Made by a program: the position numbers and the translations under genes. From NCBI RefSeq assembly GCF_029633865.1, contig NC_079224.1, positions 15,776,890-15,840,889 of the forward strand: a DNA stretch of 64,000 bases. Direction: 5' to 3'. Position 1 is the stretch's first letter. Each line of letters opens with the position of its first letter. This DNA is from Lampris incognitus (Eukaryota; Chordata; Actinopteri; Lampriformes; Lampridae). Shown piece after piece: positions 24,561-62,862 of this stretch. The notes under the pieces were generated by a model. It was not told the origin of the DNA and did no database searches. It saw only the letters and a program-made list of their open reading frames with translations.

Positions 24561-27165
24561 TATCTGCGTCTCCTCTCGGTCTAGCAGCGTCTCTGTCTCA
24601 GGTGGTAGCGGTCCATGACATTTGCCTGAACTTTGCCTTAATCTTGTGTTCTATTCAAGGCACCCATCTTGAATCACACTCATTACGCCTTTTCCTCGGG
24701 AAAACAAGGAGAAAAGAAAAGCCAACGAGCAGCGAGATCTCAAGAAGGTCATTCCAAGTGTTGTGACAATCAACAAATTGCAAAAATAAATCCGACTACA
24801 CCGCGACAGATGCAAGTATCGCACACCACGAGGAGAGCCGACTAATTATACTGAGATGTTCTTAATGGCTCCACGATCAGAAAGCAGGGAGGAGGCCGCG
24901 ACACCAGTCTGTCTGGCCTCGTCTTTGTTCCTGTGGAGGCGAAAAAGAAACGAAACTGAAGACGATTTAAAAGTTTTTCAGACACTTTTCTCTAAGCTAT
25001 CGCTGTTTCTGCTTCCTGTAAAACTCACAAACATTTAGAGGGTGCCGAGAGTGGGTGTGACAAAACAACCCTGTGCAACAGCGCTGCTGCTGGAGCGTTA
25101 ATCTAACTCATGATACCGCAAAACGTGTGCGCGCGCACGTGTGTGCCTGCGTGCGTGCGTGTGTGCGTGCGTGCGTTTGCAACCCTACCCATGCAAAACA
25201 ACCAGCACGCAACAAGTGCTCCTGGAGTCGAGCACTACTCAGTGATGCTGCGGTCTGTGCACGCGCGCGCGCGCATGTTTGTACATGTGCGCGCGTCCAC
25301 ACGTGTGTATGCGTGAACCTTTTGAATGTGGGTAACAGAACCTCAAACGTTATTTTCCTGCTCTTTCACACCCAGTGTACTCAATGCCCTTAACTAAAGC
25401 GTCGCTGCACGTCAGGCCAAGGACCCTGAGCCCAGGACACATTAAAACACTCTATCAGCGTAAGTACGGACGGCGACGTATAGTATGTGACAGAGATGAC
25501 AATTTAAAAAAAAAACCGATGAAATTACCCCACCCCACCCCGCCGCCGCCGCCGCCTCCCCGTCATGAACCGCTGAAGGTCCCCTGACCCCACTTTGAGA
25601 AGCGCTCTTGTAGGCAGTTTCCAAAGAGGCGGCTTCATGCGCGTGAGTCACCCGGGGTACGTGAAGCAGCATCATGATAGGACGCGCGTGGTGGCGCATC
25701 GCTGACGTTTGCCAAATGGAAGAGGTCTCCGCAGCACCCGCGCGCTCACTTCTTCTCTCAGGGGGGGCACACGTAGAAGGATAATGGCAACAACGCTGGC
25801 TTTGTTAAGGATTACGCCAGGTGAGGGCCACACCCCATCCCACCACCTCGCCCCCCCCCAATAAAAAAATCCATGCTCATAATGGAAACGGCATGGCGGG
25901 GAGTTTAGCTGCAGCAAAGTGGAACTGGATCCTCATGCTGGAAAGCTAGGCACGGAGGCGCGGAGGCAGAGGAAGTGCTCTGCAATACGGTCACAAACAG
26001 GTCCCGGTGCCCCTACAGAAAAGCCTTTGTCGGGGCGTTGCTAAGTGACAGCGCTGAACACCCCCGCGGAGGACGGGCGTGTTTATTATGAGTTAAAATA
26101 AAGATCAAGGTCGCCGCTTCGCAGGGTGTCAATAGGAGCGCATACATTAGAACGTCCCTGTACAAGCAGTCAAGGTGAGGACGGATCTGAGAAGAAGAAA
26201 AGATATTCAGGTCTCCATGAAAAGTGCATGGTAGAAGATCAAATCTGATCAAATTCGGTTTATTCCACGTCGTTCACTCCATTTCCAAAAAAAAAATAAA
26301 ATAAAATAAAAATTCAAAGCGTGGTAGATCAAAGGAGGCTGGAATGAAACGAAACGGGAAACCATCTGAAGTCGGTGTGTTTATTTTTATACCTGAACTA
26401 AAACATAAGGCTAGAATTTACTTTTAACTGTGCCTTGCCTCACTTCCCGGTATGCATAAATGTCAGTGGAAGATTACATATGCATATATGAAGTCATTTT
26501 CTACTTTTAACTTGGTTAAGGGGGCGCAGAGCTGAATAGCTGAACTCACAATGAGGAGCTGTGTGCCTAGATAATGTCAAGCATGGCAAATGATTACTCT
26601 AACTGGCAGGGAAGGAGAGAGCACTCCATCTGCAATTACACTACTGAATACTGGCTGAATGGCTATAATTGTCCTAGGTGCCATCATTCATATTAGAGAT
26701 ACTGGCAAAACAGAATCAACAGTATGCTATAATAAACTATCATATCCAAATGCAGTCTCAGGGTATCATCTTCGCTTGATTATCATTCAGTGAGAGAAAT
26801 CCAATAAAATCCAATAAAGAGGGGGAAATGAAATCTGAGCGTGTTTCAAAGTATGTTTGGTTATGGGCATAGCATAGCAATGGGACGGACTTTGAGAAAT
26901 TCAGATGCTCACACTGCCTCAATAATTAATTGTCCACCCCACCCCCCAACACGAACTGAATGGAAATGGAATGACTACAAGCTAGGACCTGGCGCTGTCT
27001 TTTCTTTTGCTGTGCTGCCCTCTGCTGGACTCAAATCAGACTGCATTAAAATGTCACACGTTTTGAGTCTCTTGAAACCTCAAGACTTTTATTTTTGCCT
27101 GCTTGTATGCTTATGAGAGACATGGCATGTGGAAAGCAGTGTCGAGGTAAAAAAAGGAAATAATA
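24561..27165. other. no gene recognised
   Basis: Includes alternating purine-pyrimidine CG/TG blocks at 25125-25315 and otherwise unique sequence. None of the open frames resembles a known protein. Confidence 0.45.
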
Positions 27166-27230
27166 ATAATAATAAACTTTAGTTATATCGCGCCTTTCTA
27201 AACAACGTTGCAAGGTGCCCATCTGAGGCT
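27166..27230 (-). repeat. possible SINE/L2-type tail fragment
   Basis: (AAT)n followed by AACTTTAGTTATATCGCGCC resembles the reverse complement of the GCGCTATATAAATG tails of fish L2-driven SINEs. Confidence 0.35.
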
Positions 27231-27629
27231 ATCTGAGACAGAAATAGACAGGGGGCAACAGGCTGATGAATTCGTAGGAATTATATAAGTAAATATGAAT
27301 AATCGAATTTAGTTACGGCGGTTCTGCGAGGGAGGGTCGGGTCTGGACGTCACTTTGCTCAAGTGGAGGAAACACAAAGAGATGCGTAGAAATCAGCCCG
27401 GGCAGAAATGTCGACTTACATAAGCCATCCCATCATCTCTCACTTGGCCGAGGATCCGCTCCACAATGCATGATGAAAAAGTGCAGTCCTATTTTAAGAA
27501 AGGCTATCTCTGGTCTGAGAGCATCTCAGACAAAATCATTTTGTTCAGTGAGGTGGGCTCCTTTTCCAGTCTTCAAAGATGCGCGCGTGCGTGCGTGCGC
27601 GTGCTCTTATTCAGCTACATTAAGCCATA

Positions 27630-27867
27630 TTTGTGAAGATGAATTAGACTTTTTAACCGTCAGATTTGAGGATATTTTGGGCGCTCCTCTCTTCTTCGGG
27701 GGTCTATTTTAGGGCTAGTATTTGGGTTTAGGGTTAAAATTAGAATTAGCATTAGGTCAAGGTTAGGGGTTAGGTTAAGGTTAGGGGCATGTAGTTCTGA
27801 TGGTTAAGGTTAGGGGCTAGGGAATGACTATAGTCAATGGGGGCCCTCACAAATATAGAAAAGCAAC
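27630..27867. mobile_element. MITE family M fragment (partial)
   Basis: It shares TTTTTAACCGTCAGATTTGA, GGGTTTAGGGTTAAAATTAG and GGCATGTAGTTCTGATGGTT with the copies at 39.5 and 44.1 kb. The right end CCCTCACAAATATAGAAAAG abuts a (GT)n tract. Confidence 0.7.
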
Positions 27868-27870
27868 CGT

Positions 27871-27913
<43 letters not shown>

Positions 27914-27914
27914 C
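27868..27914. repeat. (GT)n-(GA)n compound microsatellite
   Basis: (TG)n then (AG)n directly at the edge of the MITE fragment. Confidence 0.9.
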
Positions 27915-28054
27915 ATATATGCGTCTCGCTGACTGTGTTTACGTCTCCCTTGATGATACAGCATCCCTCTCAATCATTCTCCCTTAACCCACTTGGCAGC
28001 CTCTGTTCAGTCCGTCTTGCGCCTCCCTTCATTTCTTTCCAACTCTTATTCAAC

Positions 28055-50916
<22,862 letters not shown>

Positions 50917-51335
50917 GCAGAGATGTCCGAGGCGACATCGTTTTTGACAGACTTGCTATGTATAGTCCTATGTGTAGAGCAGTTGTGTTGTAGTAGTGCA
51001 GCTATTTTAAAATGCTGTTCGGTTGTCTGAGGATGAGGTTTTCCATCACGAGCAGAGGTGACGTGCGCTCCGTGTTGCGCGAGAACTCATCACGTCTGCC
51101 ATTTTCAGGCGCGGCCAAAGATCACTGATAAAAGCAATATTAGCAGCTAATATATTTGATAACCAATATGCCTTTTGTATCTACTGTATTTTAAAGTTGT
51201 GTAAAAAATGTTTATAAATCATCCTTCATTAAATGTTTATTTTTTATTTTTAACAAACCAGCTCAGAGAACCGATATATGGTCATTTATTGATGAAGTCA
51301 TGCGGGTTTGACAATAAACAATGACAAATCCCATT
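50917..51335 (+). other. emilin2: emilin2 3' UTR (predicted)
   Basis: AT-rich, non-repetitive sequence follows the stop codon. AATAAA at 51313-51318 is the best poly(A) signal on this strand, so cleavage is expected near 51330-51340, giving a 3' UTR of about 420 nt. Confidence 0.6.
51313..51318 (+). terminator. poly(A) signal AATAAA, emilin2
   Basis: Canonical hexamer about 400 nt after the emilin2 stop codon, followed by GT-containing sequence. Confidence 0.6.
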
Positions 51336-51647
51336 TCGGTGTCCTCATCTCACTTTATCTGATTCGTAACCCACTCCGGAAACATGATCGATGATCAATA
51401 AGCGTTCAGGGTGTTAAACGATAAAGCCAAACGTGGTTTGGCGACATGATGGCGTTATATGGAAATGTTACGGTCTTCACCAGCACGGCTTGGGGAACTG
51501 TACTGAGGAAGGCACGAAGAGAGACTGGACTTCATATCTGAGTCATGTGGGTGGAGATCCCTGCTCTTCCTATCTCCTGAGACTCGCTAATTATTCCCAC
51601 CCTGCACTGAAGTTGCCAGGAAGAACCAGGGTCCAGGTTTACCACAC

Positions 51648-52075
51648 CACCTTCGGGCCGCGCTGGTGGCCGAGCGGAATAAACCGCCGTTCTTGCAACC
51701 CGCTCGTCACGTGGCTGGGAGGTTCGTATCCCAGACTCGCCGTAACCGGTCCCGGCCAGAGCGTCCACGGGGTAAGGCATTCATTAGGCCACCCTTACCC
51801 AAAGGATAGCGGGTGTAGATCGGTGTGGTGTTCGGGAACTCATCGTTCTCCAGCAATCCCTCTGACACATCCGGGCGCCTGCAGCCAAGCAACCGAAAGC
51901 AATCTCCCTACGTCTCCTTCGCGGCCTGAAGGTAATGCAACCCATGCGAGAGCAGCCCACGTGTTTGAAGGAAGCGGGTGTTACGACCATCTCCTTCCTG
52001 TGGAAAAGTGAACCAGGGGAGTTATTCGACAAGAGTTCCGGCCATGTGCCATTGGGTTAATCGGGTGGGATGAAG
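51648..52075 (+). repeat. SINE family D copy 2 (tRNA-derived)
   Basis: Head GGTGGCCGAGCGGAATAAAC (A box of the Ser/Leu type) and B box GGTTCGTATCCC, about 400 nt of body, and an AATCGGGTGGGATGAAGGGG tail with AAAAAC. Confidence 0.88.
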
Positions 52076-52496
52076 GGGAAAAACTACAAATAAATTATAT
52101 ATATATATATATATATACACTACCGTTCAAAAGTTTGGGATCACCCAAACAATTTCGTGTTTTCCATGAAAAGTCACACTTATTCACCACCATATGTTGT
52201 GAAATGAATAGAAAATAGAGTCAAGACATTGACAAGGTTAGAAATAATGATTTGTATTTGAAATAAGATTTTTTTTACATCAAACTTTGCTTTCGTCAAA
52301 GAATCCTCCATTTGCAGCAATTACAGCATTGCAGACCTTTGGCATTCTAGCTGTTAATTTGTTGAGGTAATCTGGAGAAATTGCACCCCACGCTTCCAGA
52401 AGCAGCTCCCACAAGTTGGATTGGTTGGATGGGCACTTCTTTGAGCAGATTGAGTTTCTGGAGCATCACATTTGTGGGGTCAATTAAACGCTCAAA

Positions 52497-52652
52497 ATGG
52501 CCAGAAAAAGAGAACTTTCATCTGAAACTCGACAGTCTATTCTTGTTCTTAGAAATGAAGGCTATTCCATGCGAGAAATTGCTAAGAAATTGAAGATTTC
52601 CTACACCGGTGTGTACTACTCCCTTCAGAGGACAGCACAAACAGGCTCTAAC
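52497..52652 (+). pseudogene. Tc1 transposase N-terminal domain, left arm
   Basis: A 52-codon HTH domain (MARKRELSSETRQSIL to RTAQTGSN), after which the frame enters unrelated sequence (RYYLMKMPVGDL) and stops. Confidence 0.85.
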
Positions 52653-52935
52653 AGGTACTATTTAATGAAGATGCCAGTTGGGGACCTGTGAGGCGTCTGT
52701 TTCTCAAACTAGAGACTCTAATGTACTTATCTTCTTGCTCAGTTGTGCAACGCGGCCTCCCACTTCTTTTTCTACTCTGGTTAGAGCCTGTTTGTGCTGT
52801 CCTCTGAAGGGAGTAGTACACACCGGTGTAGGAAATCTTCAATTTCTTAGCAATTTCTCGCATGGAATAGCCTTCATTTCTAAGAACAAGAATAGACTGT
52901 CGAGTTTCAGATGAAAGTTCTCTTTTTCTGGCCAT
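52648..52935 (-). pseudogene. Tc1 transposase N-terminal domain, right arm and spacer
   Basis: It has the same 52 codons as the left arm and then about 43 more (SRKRSGRPRCTTEQEDKYIR and LTGPQLASSLN), including the GRPR linker between the two DNA-binding subdomains. The second HTH is incomplete and the DDE region is missing. Confidence 0.85.
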
Positions 52936-53311
52936 TTTGAGCGTTTAATTGACCCCACAAATGTGATGCTCCAGAAACTCAATCTGCTCAAAGAAGTGCC
53001 CATCCAACCAATCCAACTTGTGGGAGCTGCTTCTGGAAGCGTGGGGTGCAATTTCTCCAGATTACCTCAACAAATTAACAGCTAGAATGCCAAAGGTCTG
53101 CAATGCTGTAATTGCTGCAAATGGAGGATTCTTTGACGAAAGCAAAGTTTGATGTAAAAAAAATCTTATTTCAAATACAAATCATTATTTCTAACCTTGT
53201 CAATGTCTTGACTCTATTTTCTATTCATTTCACAACATATGGTGGTGAATAAGTGTGACTTTTCATAGAAAACACAAAATTGTTTGGGTGATCCCAAACT
53301 TTTGAACGGTA

Positions 53312-53314
<3 letters not shown>

Positions 53315-53366
<52 letters not shown>
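53315..53366. repeat. (TA)n microsatellite
   Basis: TA repeat at the right edge of the fold-back element; a shorter (TA)n lies at 52096-52117 on the left edge. Tc1/mariner elements insert at TA. Confidence 0.95.
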
Positions 53367-53368
<2 letters not shown>

Positions 53369-53454
53369 CCTTCACCTGAGAGAAGCACAACTCCACCTAG
53401 TTAGTACTCTGTGTAGACATCTGACATTCACCTAGTTAGAAACAACTTTTCAGC

Positions 53455-53540
53455 CCGCTAAAATGCACCCCTGTCGCATCCCTCTGTCCTCACACCGTCT
53501 CCCTGTGGCTGCCCACATGAAGTGCAACGCCTTGCTGCAG
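53455..53540 (+). repeat. possible LINE fragment interrupted by SINE E
   Basis: SSHRLPVAAHMKCNAL resembles the LHWLPVxxRIxFK segment after the RT domain. A similar frame resumes after the SINE (about 53970-54100: SEKQTLTLLKKGLKTSLFQ). Weak but consistent. Confidence 0.4.
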
Positions 53541-53862
53541 GGCGGCATGGTGGCCCTGTGGTTAGCACTGTCGTCCCACAGCAAGAAGGTCCTGGGTTCG
53601 AACCCCACCCAGGCTGTCCCAGGTCCTTTCTGTGTGCGGTATGCATGTTCTCCCCGTGTCTGCATGGGTTTCCTCCGGGTGCTCCGGTTTCCTCCCACCA
53701 TCAAAAAGACATGCATGTCAGGGGTAATACTCCTGCCTGTGCCGCTGAGCAAGGCAATGGAAAGAAGAACTGGAGTTGGTCCCCGGGCGCTGCAACTGCC
53801 CACTGCTCCTATACAATAGGATGGGTTAAACGCAGAGAACAAATTTCATTATAAGAATACAA
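53541..53862 (+). repeat. SINE family E copy, full head
   Basis: Head GGCGGCATGGTGGCCCTGTG and B box GGTTCGAACCCC, then the CATGTTCTCCCCGTGTCTGC body. Confidence 0.88.
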
Positions 53863-54139
53863 CGCCAAAAAATAATAAAATAAACAAAGTCGTCCTCTTC
53901 TCCCTCCTCCTCCTCCTCCTGGCTTCAGTCCTACTGACAAGCCCACAGTAACACGTACACTCCTATCCGCTCTCTGTGTCCTCCGCTGAACTGATGAGCT
54001 CTGGCTCCACACTTTCCTCTCATCAGGCACCAGTGTCGGAAAAACAGACTCTCACTTTACTCAAGAAAGGCCTAAAAACGTCCCTTTTCCAGGTCGTCCC
54101 TAACCCACGTACGGCCCCAAGCATGACTGGGATGCAGAT

Positions 54140-54692
54140 GTGTGGCATTGTCCAGTGAATATGTTATTTGAATCCCTGTTACTTTTGTCTATTGGTGATC
54201 ACTTAAACTTAAAAGGCAATTTCACTGCACCCAGTTCATCTTCAAATGGGTTTACTTTAACTGTCCTCGCTATTTGAAACAGTTTCTGGTTTGGCGTAGA
54301 GCTTCTTATATCCACTCAGACATATGCGATAATCCCTTTTTGTCTTTGGTTCCCAGAAGTTGCAAAGAAGTCGGACGCAGGTCATGCCAGTACAAAGCTC
54401 CGTCCGACTGCAGTAATCTTCCTGTCGTTCGGAGATCTAGTCCTTCTTTCCGCTGCTCCGGGACATCTTTATTTCCTCATATTGAAACATGTTTATGCTT
54501 TTAACGTGTGTGTGTACTTGAAGACAAACCAGTTCAATTGCTCTTCGTTGATGTAACTGATTTATTATGAGGGTCTGTGTGTCCCGTTTCTCCTGTTGAG
54601 GGCTGTGTGCGTGCGCGTGCGTGTGTATTTGCAATGCACGTTTTGTTACGTAATGCTGTTTTTGTTTGTAAGCGTTTCATAATGTTGCGTTC
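54140..54692. other. intergenic, no gene recognised
   Basis: Unique sequence between emilin2 and lpin2 with no supported exon. Confidence 0.4.
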
Positions 54693-54700
54693 GTCTATAG

Positions 54701-55100
54701 CGTTTCTCAACCGGGGGTCCGCGGACCCCTAGTGGTCCGTGGTGTAATTGCAAGGGGTCCGTGAAAATAAAATATCTTTAAAAAAAAGATCCTATGACAT
54801 TTATAGAAATAGGATTATTTTACTCAAATGTGACTGAGACCTTTATCTACCTAAACTATAAAGGGTAACAGGACTTTTACTGAATAAGAATTCTGTTTTG
54901 TTAACTATATCTAAGTTACAACTGAAAGCTCTTATTTTTGCCCCAAAGAGTGAATAAATGCTATAATGCAATTTAAAATGCAGTTTCTACTGTTTCTATC
55001 AAATTGCAACCCCCCTCCCCCAAGATCAGGTGGAGGGGTCCTCAGGGTAGATCAAAAATACGCAGGGGGTCCAGGACCCCAAAAAGGTTAAGAACCACTG
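54701..55100. mobile_element. hAT-type MITE with 8-bp target duplication
   Basis: The ends CGTTTCTCAACCGGGGGTCC and AAGGTTAAGAACCACTG are imperfect inverted repeats, flanked on both sides by GTCTATAG (54693-54700 and 55101-55108). 400 bp, no transposase. Confidence 0.85.
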
Positions 55101-55497
55101 GTCTATAGGACCCCCCCCTTTGAAAACGAGATGCTACATCTCAAGGGGCTGTCCTTCAACAAATTCGACAGTTCAACAAACTAACCGAGCCTGACTTGGC
55201 CTGCGTTCTTGGCTAGGATGGGACTATGATTTAGTGCAACGTGATGCTCTTGTATTTGCTCACTCACTTGCGGGCTGCTTTGGAGAAAAGTGTCTTGCCA
55301 AATGAGAGACTGTGGATGTAACGCTTAGCTTTGCCATAAAAGTTATCCAACAAGTTTATTCTTACAACTGAAAGAAAAAATGTGAGGCTGAGTGGAGGAG
55401 AGCGAGCTGTGGTAACCTGCTCCCTCTTTCTAAATGAAGCCGTACAGCTAAACGTCCTGTCAGGTCTTCACCTCCAAACGCTGAACTGTTTTGTTTT

Positions 55498-55933
55498 TGT
55501 TTTTGGATTTCTCCTCAATTGTATCCGGCCAATTACCCCACTCTTCCGAGTCGTCCCGGTCGCTGCCTCACCCCCCCCCCCCTCTGCCCATCCAGGGAGG
55601 TGCTGCAGACTACCGCATGCCTCCTCTGATACATGTGGAGTTACCGGCTGCTTCTTTTCACCTGACAGTGAGGAGTTTCGCTAGCGGGACGTAGCGCGTG
55701 GGAGGATCACGCGCCACCAGTTCCCCCTCCCCCCTGAACAGGCGCCCCGACCGACCAGAGGAGGCGCCAATGCGGCGACCAGGACCCACACCCACATCCG
55801 GCTTCCCACCCGCAGACACGGCTAATTGTGTCTGTAGGGACGCCCAACCAAGCCGGAGATAAACACGGGGATTCGACCCAGCGATCCCCCCGTGTTGAGC
55901 CAACGGAATAGACCGCAACGCCACCCGGACAAA
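55498..55933 (-). repeat. SINE family A copy 7
   Basis: The reverse complement carries the GTCCGGGTGGCGTTGCGGTC head, a mutated B box, the family body, and the AATTGAGGAGAAATCC tail. It lies just beyond the predicted end of lpin2. Confidence 0.88.
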
Positions 55934-56009
55934 CCCAAACGCTGAACTTTTGACTCAAACCCAGCCCGCCGACGAGTTTAAAAAGGGGAACGTAACACAG
56001 AAGAATACA

Positions 56010-59000
56010 TTCAGTTAGAAACTTTATTAAACACAAACATTACAACAAGCCACACCGTGTCAGCTTAATCTGGCTTTTACAAGGTTTTCTTTTCCTTACA
56101 ATGGATTTTGTTCTGTAAACATATTTTTAACCACAACTCCATACAAACCGGTACAACATATACACTTCAGGAATTTATCAGACGTAAAATAAACAGCAAG
56201 CTTTACCTTCAAACAGAACGAACCAAACGTACTTCCACGGAAGTATGTACATCATATTAAGAAACGTTAATGAAACAAAAACGAGAAGAAGAAAAAAAGG
56301 CAACGAGGACCGAAAACGACTTGAAGTTCAGCGTGTGGCGTGTTGAACATCACTAACGTAGGAACACGCAGTACTGGCGACGCCGCGTGCGTCCGGATCG
56401 GGATGAGCTGCGCGCGCGCGCGCTCTCTCTCTCTCTCTCACCACGTGCATCACTTTCACAGAAAGAATGGAACGGCCTTCATCGTGACACGGATCTTACG
56501 TCATCCAATCTCCAAAGGGCACAACATGAAGTAGAATGGGAGCGAAGCAAACATCGTATTCCTCACGAACAGAAAACAAACCAGCTCGGCTACTACAAAC
56601 GAATAATACCTCTCTGTTAAATAACTACTATCGATACTGACAAAACAGGTCAGTGGGTCATCGTACGTTGTTGTGCTTTTCAATAAACGGTTGTCGACTC
56701 GTGAGCTTTTCTACTTATTAATAAAAAAGAAAAAAAAGAAAAGCTAATAAATGTGTCCTAACAGACGATGACTACACTCGTGCTACCAGTACAGCTCAGA
56801 CTTCTTAGGACCGGCACATCTGACTGCAGTTCTCCCAAACATAAACCGGCAAACATGTAACACGCCAGCGAGGCGAAGTGCTCCCTGGACTCCAACGTTT
56901 CCTGTTTAGTCAGACGTCCAAACACCCACCGTCTCTTCCTCTGCTCCGAGACACCGGTGGCATTCGGCCCTCTCCCTCCCTCCAACACACACACACACAC
57001 GAACACGCGCGCGGGGGGGGGGGCACATACGCTAGCAGGTAACTCGTGCCCACAGACCCGACGCTTGTTCTTGGCCCATTTCAAATAAGATTCAAAGCTG
57101 AGAAACTATTTAAAAAAAATAAACAAACTCAAAACCGCAACTGCAAAAGGTAAAAGTCGCGGCGTCGCTGGCAGCCCGCTTATAAATCCCAACAGTTGTC
57201 CATCTTTGATGCAAAGCAGCCTACAGACGGTAACGCCCGACTTGCTATACAAACACTCAGCAGACAATACTTTACAGCGACGCTCTGCATCAACCTATCT
57301 CACAACGACCCGACAGGGGCGCAGCACAGGGGCTCCGTCTCGCGCTAACTGCGTAACTCTCCGGTCCGTCGCCGCTGAGGAGACCGGCGGCTGAGTGTGC
57401 CAGTGACAAGTGTGCAGAGCAGAATGATCGTCTAGGGGGTGCAGCCGAGACAAAGTGCCATGGACAAGGCCTGGCGAAGCAGCCGGAGCGGGGACTTGAC
57501 CACAAGTTAAAGAGAACGCGACTGTCACCCCATGAGCAGCACTCAGTCTTAGTGATACAACACACGCACAGACACACGCACATGCACAGACACACACCTT
57601 ATATGTTGAAGAGAGCCTCACAGAGTAAAATCCTCTATTTTAACCGCTTGCAAACAGATGTGCTCACTTGAATGGTCTCACACACAATACCATTTACCTC
57701 AACACACACATTACAATGATAATGGCTCCTAGTTGAGGGGCTTTGTCCAAGGAATGTCTATGTACCCCATGTGTTATGTCCCCCCCCCCGAACCAAAAAA
57801 AAAAGATTAGCTGATAAATCAGAATAGAAATAAGAGTTGTGACACAAAAGCTGTATAACAATTCTTAGTGCCGCCTTAAGACGGGCACACCAAAATGATT
57901 TAGTCTGCTATCCTGGGGCTGTGCCAGTTACTTTCAGTGCATAGGAACCTGCAACCGACCACACAAAACACCAACGTGAAGAGCGATCACGCCGCGTTGG
58001 TAATCACTTTTCAAACAAGCCAAAGCAGTGCAAAGCAAGTCAATAACTTAAACAATATCAATTATGATAAATACCCACTGCATTGTCATTGAAAAACATG
58101 AATCATCAAAAATGTGTCTAACAATTTTAAGTGTATAAAAAATACAACTTGCACAAAATAACATGAACCACTTGCTTTTTTTTTTTAAATCACATAACTG
58201 TGCATCATTTAAACAGACATTGAGCAAAAGATATCTCGAACATAATCTTGAATATTAACCATACCAATTGACTCATTCATGTCTCACTTCACCTCCTCAG
58301 GACATGGGGGGTGACTGGGGTTTATCCTTGCTTCACCACCCTGTATCATCTACCTCGTGACACTCAGTGCTGAACCAGAGACTTAACACCAGTGGAGAAA
58401 GCTTGTGAGACAAAAAGAAACAGAAAAATTAAATACCAATCCAAAGAAACCTAGCTTACCTAGTTTCATGGGTGAGATGGAATCAGGGTGGGTTAACTTT
58501 TTTTTCTCCGTCCATCAGCCATAAGGCTGGTTAATGACACACCCTGCCAACACATGTCTCCAGGTAACTAGATATTTTTTAGCAGAATGGGACCTTCAAC
58601 AGTGGCTAATAAACAAGACTAATTTAGCAGCCATAGCAAATATTACCCAACTATCTGATGGTGGGCAGGGTCAATTTATTACCCTGGTTTAAAGCAAAAA
58701 ACAGTGTTCTTCGCTCAGGGGCGGTTTTTGTTAAGGGTGAGAATACAACTGCCACTCTAGAGAAGATGCATTCATCTCCTGCCAGTGGGTGTGTTACAAT
58801 ATGCACCCTAGACTCCAGTGCTTAGGGGTAGTGTGTAGGGATTCAGTCTGTCCTCTGATGGCAAATGCAGAGCACAGCCATGCCTTGAAACTGGACTCGG
58901 TGTGTGCTCACACAGAAACAGCCCTGTCTCTGATCCTTATCCCTATTGTGGGTAATGATCATCTGGACTTATCAGTGCTGACTTGGGGCTAGGCTCGATA

Positions 59001-59339
59001 AACAGTGCCAGGAGGCTGGAGGTGATTTTGGTCTCTCACAGGGATGTCATTTTTTTTTTGGGTCATTTTTCAGGATTTGCTGTGTTGAACATATAACTAC
59101 CACTTATTTTTCAATGGGAACTGCTTTGTGGAGTTGCTGTTCACACTCCCACGCCTCTTACGGCTGCAAGTTCAAATAGCAGGACTACCACTGTCACCCT
59201 CGCAATGTGTGCCTGTGTGTGTGAGAGAAAGTGCATGTGTGTCACTCTGTGGAATACGGTGAGAAGATGGGGTTCAAGTCCAAGTGTGTGCTTGACGTGC
59301 ATTCAAGTGCATGGTCCTGCTGTGTGTGTGCACGCGAGA
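56010..59339 (-). other. lpin2: lpin2 3' UTR (predicted, about 3.3 kb)
   Basis: From the lpin2 stop to an AATAAA at 56028-56023 there is about 3.3 kb with no SINE, hAT or Tc1 copy, in sharp contrast to the repeat-packed DNA on its left. Long 3' UTRs are usual for vertebrate lipins. It contains AT-rich stretches, a short (CA)n block near 56990 and several T/A runs. Alternative shorter ends are possible, for example an AATAAA near 58676. Extent is inferred, not shown. Confidence 0.55.
56023..56028 (-). terminator. poly(A) signal AATAAA (minus strand), lpin2
   Basis: TTTATT on the plus strand reads AATAAA in lpin2 orientation, at the boundary between repeat-free sequence and a SINE copy. Confidence 0.5.

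Positions 59340-62862
<3,523 letters not shown>

Larger units (their letters stand above)
52118..53314. mobile_element. Tc1-like fold-back element: 535-nt near-identical inverted arms
   Basis: The left arm (52118-52652) and right arm (52780-53314) are collinear reverse complements without a visible gap; only two mismatches were noticed, both near the outer ends. The termini CACTACCGTTCAAAAGTTTG sit in (TA)n. Both arms encode the same N-terminal paired-like DNA-binding domain of a Tc1 transposase (MARKRELSSETRQSILVLRN, then EIAKKLKISYTGVYYSLQRT). Only the minus-strand frame continues into the 127-nt spacer (SRKRSGRPRCTTEQEDKYI). No DDE catalytic domain is present, so the element cannot mobilise itself. 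Confidence 0.93.
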
